The notes under the pieces are model-generated. The model was not told the origin of the DNA. It was given only the letters and a program-made list of their open reading frames with translations, and searched no databases. Shown in pieces: positions 53,255 through 61,546 of a stretch of 64,000 nt of DNA. This stretch comes from Membranihabitans maritimus (GTDB taxonomy: Bacteria > Bacteroidota > Bacteroidia > Chitinophagales > Saprospiraceae): the NCBI RefSeq assembly GCF_021729145.1, contig NZ_JAJSLW010000006.1:124001-188000 (forward strand). Direction: 5' to 3'. Each line of letters starts with the position of its first letter. Within the stretch, counting starts at the first letter, position 1. Made by a program: the position numbers and the translations under genes.

Positions 53255-53854
53255 TTATTGTTGCTTCACATTCATGGCATTAAGCATATTGCCGTACACC
53301 GTATTCAATGAATTCAATTTCTGATTGAGTACAGCCATATTTTCTTTATACTGCTTAGCATCTTCAACGCTTCCTTCTAGCTGAGACATTGCTGTATTCA
53401 GTTTGTCATAAAAATTGTTCATCGATTTAATCTGATCACCTGTTTGAGAAAAATCCACTTCCTGCAACGCTTTAAGTGAACTCATACTTTTGGACATAGT
53501 CCTCAACTCGCCCAACATACCATCCAAATGATTCTCTACAAAATCACTGTCAAGTGGTTTACCCTGCGGCTGTCCGTTACTGGTCGCAACGGCCCCATTG
53601 GTCAATGGTTCTATCCCTGCATTGGCTTTATCAAGACCGGGATACAAATTCTCCCAGTAATAATCTTTTTCCGGTGGCAAGATACCCAACATTAAAAATA
53701 ATAAGGCTTCCGTTACCAGGCCAATGGTAATAGCAGTACCTCCCCATTCATACGAGTTGATTTTCCCCAAAGCTCCCATCATAACCAGTGCGGCACCTAC
53801 ACCAATGATGAAATTTTTCAAGTACTTAAACCAGGATTTTTTATAAAAACTCAT
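53255..53854 (-). CDS. gldL: Gliding motility / T9SS motor protein GldL (PorL)
   Basis: A 199 aa inner-membrane motor subunit powered by the proton motive force. Two N-terminal helices (FIIGVGAALVMMGALGKI; AITIGLVTEALLFLMLGIL) carry the conserved Glu in VTEALLF that is needed for energising the motor in homologues, followed by ILPPEKDYYWENLYPGL and a long cytoplasmic coiled-coil tail (MGELRTMSKSMSSLKALQEV). It is 164 bases after gldK, the only sizeable gap within the operon. Confidence 0.96.
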   Translation of the reverse strand: MSFYKKSWFKYLKNFIIGVGAALVMMGALGKINSYEWGGTAITIGLVTEALLFLMLGILPPEKDYYWENLYPGLDKANAGIEPLTNGAVATSNGQPQGKPLDSDFVENHLDGMLGELRTMSKSMSSLKALQEVDFSQTGDQIKSMNNFYDKLNTAMSQLEGSVEDAKQYKENMAVLNQKLNSLNTVYGNMLNAMNVKQQ

Positions 53855-54017
53855 TGTTCTTTATTATTTGATTGTTTTAAACTAAGATTATGAACGCAAC
53901 TATGTATCTGATTCTTGCGCAGATCAGAAAAAATGTGAAAATTATTTTTTCGTCGAAATCGAAAATAAAAACATGTAGGAATTGATATAGGGTTCAACTT
54001 TGTTTCAATTCTCTCTA
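53855..54017. other. 163-base gap between gldK and gldL
   Basis: Contains two small inverted repeats, TCTGAT/ATCAGA around 53908-53929 and TTTTCG/CGAAAA around 53948-53966, neither followed by a proper T-run on the minus strand. It could adjust the ratio of GldK to the motor subunits or be inert. Confidence 0.3.
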
Positions 54018-55265
54018 TTAGTAACTATCGTTTATAGACCGCCCCTGGAATGTTAATGCACAACGAAAACCAATGTATGAGGTAGTTGTATCTTGGTATT
54101 GCCAGTCACGGACACCAGTTCTTAAGAAATACCCAACGTCTTTCCAGGATCCGCCGCGAACTACTTTTCTCTTAAATGCATCAGGATCGTTTTCATCTGC
54201 ATCGTACTTAAAATCGGGATTCAAATCGTGCAAAAACGAATAACTATTTTCGTGATAAGCAGAACTTGTCCATTCAGAAACATTCCCTGCCATATTGAAC
54301 AATCCGTAGTCATTCGGATCATATTTATCAACTTCTACAGTCCATTGGCCTCCGTCTTCAGGATAATTTCCCCTTCCCGGTTTGAAGTTGGCCAATAAAC
54401 ATCCTTTTGCATTTCTCAAACTATATGCTCCCCATGGATAAGGGACCAATTCATGTCCACCTCTTGCCGCATATTCCCATTCTGCTTCAGTAGGTAATCG
54501 AAAGCCATCGTTACCAATAGGCTCATCTTTATACGCATTCCAGATTTTTGTCCGCCAGTTACAAAAAGCTTGCGCCTGATGCCAGTTAACACCTACTACC
54601 GGATAATTATCATAAGCTACATGACTGAAATAATTCCTAGCCATCGGCTCATTAAATGAATAGGCAAAATCCCGGATCCATGCAAGCGTATCAGGATATA
54701 CATTTATTTGGAACTTTTCTACAAAATCGCTTCTGGGAGATTTCCCTCTATCTGCAGCCGCAGCTTTTAAATTGTAACGCTCCCACTGATAATTCAACTT
54801 TCGAACATCCAATTCTCTTCTTCCATTTACCCGGTCATTCCCCTGGTAAAACATTTCATCAAGTGTCTCATCTCGATAATCCAATTCATATTCCCAATCA
54901 ATGTGTTCATTACCATAATCATCAGTGAAAACATCGCCCATTATCAAATGTGCTATACTATCACGAACCCAATGAACAAACTGACGGTATTCGTTATTCG
55001 ATATTTCTGTGTCATCCATATAGAATCCCTGGATCGAAATTGCTTTTGGCCGCTGGACATAACTATAGCTAATGTCCTGATCACTTGGCCCCATCATAAA
55101 AGTTCCCGAAGGAATATAAACCATACCGTAGGGGTTTATATCATTCTTCCACTCCGACCTATTCTGCACACCTACCAAATCTCCGGTATTACTATTCCTG
55201 CCACAAGAAGCAAGAAAGACCACACCGAGCCCCAAGGCAAAAATACCTTTAAATCCTTTTAACAT
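54018..55265 (-). CDS. gldK: Gliding motility / T9SS lipoprotein GldK (PorK)
   Basis: A 415 aa outer-membrane-associated lipoprotein that forms the periplasmic ring with GldN. Lipobox FLASCGRN (Cys about 21), then a formylglycine-generating-enzyme-like (SUMF1) fold: YIPSGTFMMGPSDQD near 50, YVQRPKAISIQGFYMDDTEIS, YPVVGVNWHQAQAFCNWR near 225, FRLPTEAEWEYAARGG, and MAGNVSEWTSSAYHEN near 325. The fold is structural here, not catalytic. A clear promoter lies 29 bases upstream. Its stop is followed by a 163-base gap before gldL. Confidence 0.95.
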   Translation of the reverse strand: MLKGFKGIFALGLGVVFLASCGRNSNTGDLVGVQNRSEWKNDINPYGMVYIPSGTFMMGPSDQDISYSYVQRPKAISIQGFYMDDTEISNNEYRQFVHWVRDSIAHLIMGDVFTDDYGNEHIDWEYELDYRDETLDEMFYQGNDRVNGRRELDVRKLNYQWERYNLKAAAADRGKSPRSDFVEKFQINVYPDTLAWIRDFAYSFNEPMARNYFSHVAYDNYPVVGVNWHQAQAFCNWRTKIWNAYKDEPIGNDGFRLPTEAEWEYAARGGHELVPYPWGAYSLRNAKGCLLANFKPGRGNYPEDGGQWTVEVDKYDPNDYGLFNMAGNVSEWTSSAYHENSYSFLHDLNPDFKYDADENDPDAFKRKVVRGGSWKDVGYFLRTGVRDWQYQDTTTSYIGFRCALTFQGRSINDSY

Positions 55266-55625
55266 TCTTTATCAAATTTATTTCTTTCTGCTGCAAATAT
55301 AATTCCACTTCTGGATAATCAAAATCACATTAACAATGTTTATTGATCAACGCTTTACTAACGCCTAAAATTTCTCGTTTATTTTTCCCAAAATCAATTT
55401 CTGACTCTATTTTAAATATAAATTCTGAACTTGATCAAAAACAGCCCCTCATCTCACTCTAAATACTTAATAATCAATTAGATCTATCTAGCTACATAAT
55501 AAAACATATAACTAACTTACTGTCAAACAATAAAACATTAAAGATACTAATTTGTTAAAATTATTTGGATTTCAATCAATTAGAATAAAGATTTATGAAA
55601 ATTTTATGAAGATCAAAACCGGTAA
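55266..55625. other. 360-base spacer between porP and gldK
   Basis: Highly AT-rich; contains the gldK promoter and a second -7-like element (TAAATTTG, minus, at 55273-55280) nearer the gene. No coding potential. Confidence 0.7.
55294..55323 (-). promoter_or_regulatory. gldK promoter (-33 TTTG / -7 TATATTTG)
   Basis: On the minus strand TTTG (55323-55320), an 18-base spacer and TATATTTG (55301-55294) match the Bacteroidota housekeeping promoter consensus in full. The leader would be about 20-25 bases. Confidence 0.7.
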
Positions 55626-56603
55626 TTATTCTATATATCTGGGATTGTAAATAACCTTTTCCCTTTTAACTTTAAATAGTGGTTCATCAATTATATATCT
55701 CAGGCTTATTTCGTGAGAATTATCGTGAACTTTTCTCAACCCTGACAATCCTAATTCAAATGAATAATAAGCATATGCATTTTCTGCAAATTGATAGCCT
55801 GCCTGAACAATCAGTGCATCAATTGACTTACTATCATATCCTCTGAAATATAATCCCCCTTTAATAACGCCCAAATAATCAGCGCCCACTCCCAATTCAG
55901 TCTGTACAAGCCCGCTTCCTGCTTTGACTAAAATAGAGGGCACTAATAAGATTTCCTCTGTATAATCATAAAAATAACTTGCCTGGAACAAATAGCTCCT
56001 GCTTTGCCTTGCATCGATATTTCCTACCTGGTCACCTAATTGATACCTAAAGGGCAATACACTTTGTGAACTTAATCCCACTTCGAAAAATTGTGAAGAG
56101 AAGAACAAGCCAAAATCCAATTTAGGCGCCAGTCCCGAAATATTTTCATTCGCCAGTATTGGATCATTGTGATTTATTGTGGTAAATCCGTATTCACCGT
56201 CGGGTGCCCTCCAATCACTTCCATTGTAGGTAAGTCTTTCCATACCAACAGCCATACCACCGGATAAAAATCCAAATGGTAGATCCATCATATAATTGTA
56301 GGTAAGCATAAAATTCTGGCGACGCACCCTACCTATTTGATCACCCAATATCAAGGCACCAACCCCACTGTTTATAGCATCAATCGGCGTATTAAATGAC
56401 AATAACTGGGTTTTAGGTTGTCCTTCTATACTCTGCCATTGAGATCTGAAATGTCCGGTTATCTGTGTTACCCCGGTCACACCGCCAAATGCAGGATTTT
56501 GGATAAACTTATCCCAATGTACAGAGGACATTTGGGGAAGCTGCTGCCCTATACTCAAATAGCCAATGAATGTGAATAGTAATATGTAAAAGTTTTTTCT
56601 CAA
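55626..56603 (-). CDS. PorP/SprF family T9SS outer-membrane protein
   Basis: A 325 aa exported beta-barrel-like protein. Signal peptide to about residue 20 (IGYLSIGQ). Family motifs: FIQNPAFGGVTGVTQITGHF near 36, RSQWQSIEGQPKTQLLSF near 52, then amphipathic strands (GFLSGGMAVGMERLTYNG, AYAYYSFELGLSGL) to the C-terminus. PorP/SprF proteins connect secreted adhesins and the GldK/N ring to the outer membrane. It lies directly upstream of gldK as in Porphyromonas (porP-porKLMN), although a long spacer makes a separate promoter for gldK likely. Confidence 0.9.
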   Translation of the reverse strand: MRKNFYILLFTFIGYLSIGQQLPQMSSVHWDKFIQNPAFGGVTGVTQITGHFRSQWQSIEGQPKTQLLSFNTPIDAINSGVGALILGDQIGRVRRQNFMLTYNYMMDLPFGFLSGGMAVGMERLTYNGSDWRAPDGEYGFTTINHNDPILANENISGLAPKLDFGLFFSSQFFEVGLSSQSVLPFRYQLGDQVGNIDARQSRSYLFQASYFYDYTEEILLVPSILVKAGSGLVQTELGVGADYLGVIKGGLYFRGYDSKSIDALIVQAGYQFAENAYAYYSFELGLSGLRKVHDNSHEISLRYIIDEPLFKVKREKVIYNPRYIE

Positions 56604-56658
56604 ATATTTGGGTTTACTCCTACTTACAATATGCTAAAATTTTATGACAAATGATTGT

Positions 56659-57423
56659 TTACACATCAATTATTAAGCCGTCATATGCCAATTTAACATT
56701 TAATGGAAGTCGGCTTTCTATTTTCTTATGTAATCCCATAGAATGGCTCATATGCGTAAAATACACCTGTTCCGGTTGCAATTTACTAACTAACGCCAGG
56801 GCTTCATTTAGGTTCATGTGAGAATGGTGTTTATTATGGTGCAGTGCACTTATCACCAAAACTTTTATTCCCATTAACTGATTTACGACTTTTTCATTCA
56901 ATTTTTTAACATCCGTCAAATAAGCAAACCCCTCAAAACAATAACCTAAAATAGGCAATCCCCCATGTTGTACAGGCAATGCTAAAACTGTAACATCCTG
57001 GATTTCATATTCATCCCAGGGACGTATGGGCTTCAGTGAAATTCGTGGGATTCCCGGGTACTTTTGACTGGAAAAGATATAAGAAAACCTCCTTTCCAGG
57101 TTCTCCAAAACCCTTGGCAATCCGTAGATAGGAATATTCATGTCATATTTAAAATTAAAAGGTCGGATATCATCCAATCCAGCCGTATGATCATTGTGTT
57201 CATGGGTAAGCAATACAGCATTTAATTTTCCGGGAAAATGGTCGAGCATCTGGTTTCGAAAATCCGGACCTATATCGATTATTAAATTCGTGTTTTTATG
57301 TTGTACCAGTACTGCCGGCCGGCGTCTTTTGTCCCTTGTATCCCGGGAAATACAGACTTCACAATGACAACCCACAACCGGCACTCCCTGGGAAGTCCCA
57401 GTTCCAAGAATGGTTATTTTCAA
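56659..57423 (-). CDS. MBL-fold metallo-hydrolase (PhnP-like)
   Basis: A 254 aa cytosolic zinc hydrolase. It opens KITILGTGTSQGVPVVGC, has two extra metal-binding Cys in CHCEVCIS near 20, the MBL signature LLTHEHNDHTAGLDD near 75, and HHNKHHSHMNL near 195 with YFTHMSHSMGLH near 223. The pattern matches the PhnP/RNase-Z-like subgroup that hydrolyses cyclic phosphodiesters. Substrate unproven. It is 3 bases after a small conserved gene in an apparent gcdH-small ORF-MBL run. Confidence 0.85.
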   Translation of the reverse strand: MKITILGTGTSQGVPVVGCHCEVCISRDTRDKRRRPAVLVQHKNTNLIIDIGPDFRNQMLDHFPGKLNAVLLTHEHNDHTAGLDDIRPFNFKYDMNIPIYGLPRVLENLERRFSYIFSSQKYPGIPRISLKPIRPWDEYEIQDVTVLALPVQHGGLPILGYCFEGFAYLTDVKKLNEKVVNQLMGIKVLVISALHHNKHHSHMNLNEALALVSKLQPEQVYFTHMSHSMGLHKKIESRLPLNVKLAYDGLIIDV

Positions 57424-57426
57424 AAT

Positions 57427-57714
57427 TTAATTCTTTATTTCAGTAATTCTTTCATATAGTTTATGCAAATATTTCATAGAGGGCTTAGACAGCAAAATTT
57501 CTTTAGGGTCTTCTATTTGATCCATAATTTCAAGTAGGGTTTCCACCTTTCCATCTGTATCAAAATATTTATTTACTACAATCATTTTTTTGTCCTGAAT
57601 AATACAATATCCGGACTTAAATTGTCCTTTCCCAAAAATTACTTGATATTCCAGTTCTTCAAATATTTCCTTTAATCGCTTAAGTTGCCCTGAATTGAAA
57701 TTCCCCATAACCAC
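57427..57714 (-). CDS. Small conserved Bacteroidota protein
   Basis: A 95 aa soluble protein: LKRLKEIFEELEYQVIFGKG, GYCIIQDKKMIVVNKYFD and SKPSMKYLHKLYERI. A helix-strand-strand-helix pattern is apparent. I recall similar unnamed proteins upstream of this MBL gene in Bacteroidota. A second Met two codons in (57708) is also possible. It lies 14 bases after the dehydrogenase gene and 3 before the MBL gene, so it is part of one transcript. Function unknown. Confidence 0.75.
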   Translation of the reverse strand: MVMGNFNSGQLKRLKEIFEELEYQVIFGKGQFKSGYCIIQDKKMIVVNKYFDTDGKVETLLEIMDQIEDPKEILLSKPSMKYLHKLYERITEIKN

Positions 57715-57728
57715 TTTTATTATTGCTC

Positions 57729-58904
57729 CTATGTAAATGCAGAAATACCCGTTATTTCCTGGCCTGTAACCAGAAGGTGTATATCATGGGTCCCCTCATA
57801 CGTAATTACTGTTTCCAAATTCATAATGTGCCGCATAATAGGATAATCCTGTGTAATTCCCATAGCACCCAAAATTTGTCTGGATATTCTGGCAACATCC
57901 AAAGCCATTTCGACATTAGCCCTTTTTGCCATCGAAATTTGCCCATTAGTTACTAAACCACTATCACTCAAATACCCCAATTGGAAAACGAGAGCCTGGG
58001 CCTGAGTAATTTTAGTTAGCATTTCGGCGAGCTTTTTTTGAACCAATTGAAATGCAGCTAAAGGTTTTCCAAATTGAGTTCTTTCAAGCGCATATTTACG
58101 TGCGGTTTCATAACAATCTTGCGCTGCTCCAATAACTCCCCACGCAATCCCATACCGGGCTTTATTAAGGCATTTAAGTGCAGCCTTCAATCCCCTGGCA
58201 CCAGGTAATATCTCCCCTGGTTCAATTATTACATCATCCAAATAAATAGTACCCGTCAGTGAAGTACGCATTGACCATTTATTTTCAATCGTTTCCACAG
58301 ATACTCCTTTCTTACTGAGTTCAAGGATGATACCGTACACCTTCCCTTCGGTATCTTTGGCCCAGATGATACTAATATCAGCTACCGGAGCATTGGTGAT
58401 CCACATTTTAGTACCGTTCAACTTATAGTTAGCACCATCTTTTACCAGGCTGGTCTCCATACCTCCCGGATTGCTTCCATGATTGGGTTCGGTAAGCCCA
58501 AAACAACCAATAGTATTACCTAGACTTAATTTTTTTAAATATTTGCTTTGCTGCTCGGGACTCCCGAAAATACTTATAGGATACATAACAAGGGCTCCCT
58601 GTACTGAAGCCATTGACCTTACTCCTGAATCCCCACGCTCTAATTCCTGCATTATCAACCCGTAAGCAAGGTCTGACATTCCCAAACCTCCATGCTCTTC
58701 AGAAAGTGAAGGGCCGAAACATCCTAATTCAGCCATTTCTTTAAACCAATTATCGGGTACTTTTTTGGATTCAGCTACCTTTTCCAAATTGGGTCTAACT
58801 GCCTTATCGACCCAATCTCTCACAGCGTCCCGGACCAATAAGGTGTCAGGGTCTAAATTGGATTCCAAATTAAAATAATCGAGGTGATTAATATTATTTC
58901 TCAT
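57729..58904 (-). CDS. gcdH: Glutaryl-CoA dehydrogenase
   Basis: A 391 aa FAD acyl-CoA dehydrogenase that oxidises and decarboxylates glutaryl-CoA to crotonyl-CoA in lysine/tryptophan breakdown. FAD and substrate motifs: TIGCFGLTEPNHGSNPGGM near 132, KMWITNAPVADISIIWAKD, ARYGIAWGVIGAAQDCYETA near 245, and the C-terminal TVITYEGTHDIHLLVTGQEI with the catalytic Glu near 372. The EPNHGSNP stretch and YEGTHDIH distinguish it from short-chain enzymes. Electron transfer flavoprotein is not encoded here. Confidence 0.9.
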   Translation of the reverse strand: MRNNINHLDYFNLESNLDPDTLLVRDAVRDWVDKAVRPNLEKVAESKKVPDNWFKEMAELGCFGPSLSEEHGGLGMSDLAYGLIMQELERGDSGVRSMASVQGALVMYPISIFGSPEQQSKYLKKLSLGNTIGCFGLTEPNHGSNPGGMETSLVKDGANYKLNGTKMWITNAPVADISIIWAKDTEGKVYGIILELSKKGVSVETIENKWSMRTSLTGTIYLDDVIIEPGEILPGARGLKAALKCLNKARYGIAWGVIGAAQDCYETARKYALERTQFGKPLAAFQLVQKKLAEMLTKITQAQALVFQLGYLSDSGLVTNGQISMAKRANVEMALDVARISRQILGAMGITQDYPIMRHIMNLETVITYEGTHDIHLLVTGQEITGISAFT

Positions 58905-59055
58905 TACTTTGTCGAAAATTTTGTATCCTTCCGCTCAAAATGAAAAAATGACTTGTTTCATACTTATTCTGTAATAATTTCTTACAGCGTTGGCCAGACC
59001 AGTAAACAAGCTCCATTTTCTACGGACCTAAAGGTACTAAAAAGTATACATTTGT

Positions 59056-59412
59056 ATGAAAAGCAAAATTATTTTAAAAGGTCTTCGGTTTAAAGCCTTC
59101 CATGGGTATTACGCAGAGGAACAAAGGATCGGAGGAGATTATATGGTCGACATTGAGTTTAATTACAATATTGTCAAAGCAGCTACCACTGATTCCCTGG
59201 AAAATGCTATCGACTACGAAGAGATTTATACCCTCTGTAAAAACGAAATGGCAAATCCCCGGAAATTAATAGAAACAGTAGGGTATGAAATGGCTTCTCT
59301 CCTTAAAGACAGATATCCTGCTATGGATACCCTTACCCTCACCATACACAAACTTGCTCCTCCCATTGCAGGTCAAATAGACCGGGTAAGTATACAAATA
59401 GAAATTGAATGA
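59056..59412 (+). CDS. folB: Dihydroneopterin aldolase
   Basis: A 118 aa folate-pathway enzyme that cleaves 7,8-dihydroneopterin to 6-hydroxymethyl-dihydropterin and glycolaldehyde. Motifs: LRFKAFHGYYAEEQRIGG near residue 10 with the conserved Glu, AIDYEEIYTLCKNEM near 55, RKLIETVGYEMASLL and TLTIHKLAPPIAGQ with the catalytic Lys near 103. Start follows a TACATTTG just 1 base upstream (59047-59054), which looks too close to be its promoter. A stand-alone gene, divergent from gcdH. Confidence 0.93.
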   Translation: MKSKIILKGLRFKAFHGYYAEEQRIGGDYMVDIEFNYNIVKAATTDSLENAIDYEEIYTLCKNEMANPRKLIETVGYEMASLLKDRYPAMDTLTLTIHKLAPPIAGQIDRVSIQIEIE

Positions 59413-59798
59413 TTCCTACATATATAGCATTCATGGGAAATATTCAGATTGTCTTAAACGAATAATCTCAGGAATCCTAAATCTGAACACCGCACACCCA
59501 TACCTTTAAGCAATAATCCAGTTCCTATGCAGTCGTTCTATAAACACAAACTTAGTCAAATATCAAATCCTTTCAAAAAGATACACCGTTGGAACCGTAA
59601 TTAACCTCAAAGGACCTATGAGGGTATAAACTGATAAAAACACCTGTGGTCGAAGTATGATAACAACAGAATACTTTGATAATATTACACTACCCATAGA
59701 GGCCCGGATTGGGGAAATGAACTCAATTTTTCTACCCTTACCATGTTTGAGTACTTTTTTTGGTAAAATCATCTATCATAGATATCCATACCTTTCCT
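59413..59798. other. 386-base spacer between folB and the A-type Fe-S carrier gene
   Basis: No gene or recognisable regulatory site seen. A 69-codon open frame on the minus strand (59563-59772) has unconvincing composition and no start context. Confidence 0.6.
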
Positions 59799-60155
59799 TT
59801 ACGTAGCAAAAGAGGTTCCACACCCACAAGTATCCGATGCATTGGGATTATTAAACGAAAACCCCCTGTTGTTGAGCCCAACCTCAAAATCAATTTCTAT
59901 TCCCAACAAATAAATAGCGTGCCCTTTGTCAATTATCACCCTTACTCCGTTGACCTCATATTCTTTATCGTTCTCTTTTTTTTCGTCAAACCCCAAAATA
60001 TATGAAAATCCAGAACAGCCACCTCCCTTTACTCCTATCCTCAGGCCGTATTCCGATGGAATTTTTTCCTGATTTCTTATTTTTTCAAGTTCACTTACTG
60101 CTCCATCCGTAAGGGTTACCGGGTCCACTCCGTTTTGAACTTTTGTATCTTCCAT
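59799..60155 (-). CDS. A-type iron-sulfur carrier (IscA/SufA/ErpA family)
   Basis: A 118 aa cytosolic protein that transfers Fe-S clusters to apo-enzymes. The three ligand cysteines are present: GVKGGGCSGFSYIL near 51, and SDTCGCGTSFAT near 110. TLTDGAVSELEKI is the N-terminal conserved helix. Isolated from any suf or isc operon; presumably a stand-alone carrier, and the exact subfamily cannot be set by eye. Divergent from the DUF7935-like gene, 82 bases apart. Confidence 0.93.
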   Translation of the reverse strand: MEDTKVQNGVDPVTLTDGAVSELEKIRNQEKIPSEYGLRIGVKGGGCSGFSYILGFDEKKENDKEYEVNGVRVIIDKGHAIYLLGIEIDFEVGLNNRGFSFNNPNASDTCGCGTSFAT

Positions 60156-60237
60156 GTGATTAATTTCTAATATTCCGATTAATACTTTAATTTCAAAAAA
60201 TTAACACAAAGTAAAAAAGAAAAGTTTATTTTAATGT

Positions 60238-60771
60238 ATGAATAATAGTGTAATAATTTTCATTTGCCTCAGTGTTTTTGGACTTTGTTTCATTTTTGGA
60301 TTGTGGCTTCTTTACCATCTACTCAGTCAAAAACTGGATCAAATCTTATCCAATGTGTTTTTATCTCAAAGGCCAAATTTGTCGCATGATATGCTTCAGC
60401 GAAAGCTTCAAGCCTATGAAAGGCTCTCATTACTTATGGAACGCATACAATTCCCCAATGTTATAAAAAGGTGCCATGATGGAAATATGACTGCCCTTCA
60501 ACTGATCAATATGATGAAAATGGATATTCAGACTGAATTTGAACATAACGTCACTCAGCAAATCTATGTTTCAGATCAATTATGGGAAATTATTTCACTT
60601 ACAAAAAATGACGTCTTTGCCACACTTAATGATCTCAGTAACGATCTTGAAGAATATCAATCTGATCAGGTGTTCGTAGGTGCATTGATAGATAAATTGG
60701 ATCAAAAGAAATTCAACCCCATAGATAAGGCATTACTGGCGATTCGAAAAGAAGTCAGCAGTTTATCGTAA
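60238..60771 (+). CDS. DUF7935-like single-pass membrane protein
   Basis: A 177 aa protein with one N-terminal transmembrane helix (VIIFICLSVFGLCFIFGLWLLY) and a cytosolic helical part: LQRKLQAYERLSLLMERIQF near 50, HNVTQQIYVSDQLWEII near 103 and QKKFNPIDKALLAIRKEV near the C-terminus. I recognise this as a Bacteroidota family (DUF7935) of unknown role. It lies 10 bases before the 5'-nucleotidase pair, so all three genes are probably in one operon. Confidence 0.75.
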   Translation: MNNSVIIFICLSVFGLCFIFGLWLLYHLLSQKLDQILSNVFLSQRPNLSHDMLQRKLQAYERLSLLMERIQFPNVIKRCHDGNMTALQLINMMKMDIQTEFEHNVTQQIYVSDQLWEIISLTKNDVFATLNDLSNDLEEYQSDQVFVGALIDKLDQKKFNPIDKALLAIRKEVSSLS

Positions 60772-60781
60772 AGTCCCGCAT

Positions 60782-61546
60782 ATGAAATTAACCAACCACT
60801 CTTCAATTTTTTTGTCGATAATTTTCATCGTCCTTATTCTATTTTCATGTCAGACTACCTACCATCCAGTCCAGGCAGAGTTTGATCGATATAGACTAAA
60901 CGGAGAAAACAACACGGAAGGTGCACCTGAAATCGAAAGCCTAATAGCACCATACAAATCAGAGGTTTCCTCCCAAATGAATGAAGTCATTGCCGATATC
61001 CCGCAGACGCTAGTCAAAGATCGTCCAGAATCAACATTGGGGAATTGGATGGCAGATGCCATTGGTAAATATGCAGAAAAAACAACCGGAGAAAAAATTG
61101 ATCTTTCGATTTGCAATTACGGAGGTGTAAGAATTGCTGAATTAGCCAAAGGAGAACTCACGGTAGGAAATGTATATGAATTAATGCCTTTTGATAATTA
61201 TGTAGTCACAATGGTCGTAGAGGGTAAAATATTGATCAAGATACTTGAACGGATAGCTGACTATGGTGGATGGCCTGTCAGTTCTGAATTAGAGATGACT
61301 ATTGGTGGGGACCATATTATTGAAGCAAAACTCAATTCCCAATCAATTGATCCGGTGGGACAATATAGAATTGCTCTGTCTGATTATCTTGCGAATGGTG
61401 GAGATGGGTTAAGTTTTTTAAGTCACTTACCAAAAAATAATCTCAATGTGTATTACCGAGATGCATTGATCAACATCGCCAGGTCTGAAAAAACAATCAC
61501 TGCTAAACTTGAGGGAAGAATCAAAACTAACAATCATGACCAGTAG
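60782..61546 (+). CDS. 5'-nucleotidase C-terminal domain lipoprotein
   Basis: A 254 aa lipoprotein that matches only the C-terminal (substrate-specificity) domain of 5'-nucleotidase/UshA. Lipobox LILFSCQT with Cys 23. The domain shows RPESTLGNWMADAIGKYAEK near 80, LSICNYGGVRIAELAKGEL, VYELMPFDNYVVTMVVEG near 140, and ALSDYLANGGDGLSFL near 200. The catalytic metal domain is in the next gene. The N-terminal 30 mature residues form a linker. Presumably the two proteins pair outside the cytoplasm to hydrolyse nucleotides. Confidence 0.88.
   Translation: MKLTNHSSIFLSIIFIVLILFSCQTTYHPVQAEFDRYRLNGENNTEGAPEIESLIAPYKSEVSSQMNEVIADIPQTLVKDRPESTLGNWMADAIGKYAEKTTGEKIDLSICNYGGVRIAELAKGELTVGNVYELMPFDNYVVTMVVEGKILIKILERIADYGGWPVSSELEMTIGGDHIIEAKLNSQSIDPVGQYRIALSDYLANGGDGLSFLSHLPKNNLNVYYRDALINIARSEKTITAKLEGRIKTNNHDQ

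Noticed and set aside
59047-59054. TACATTTG one base before the folB ATG as a promoter
   Set aside because: Transcription would begin inside the gene and no later Met fits the conserved N-terminus, so the match is probably accidental.
59563-59772. 69-codon minus-strand open frame between folB and the Fe-S carrier gene
   Set aside because: No homologous pattern, no promoter or coupling, and hydrophobic stretches of the sort seen in random AT-rich frames.
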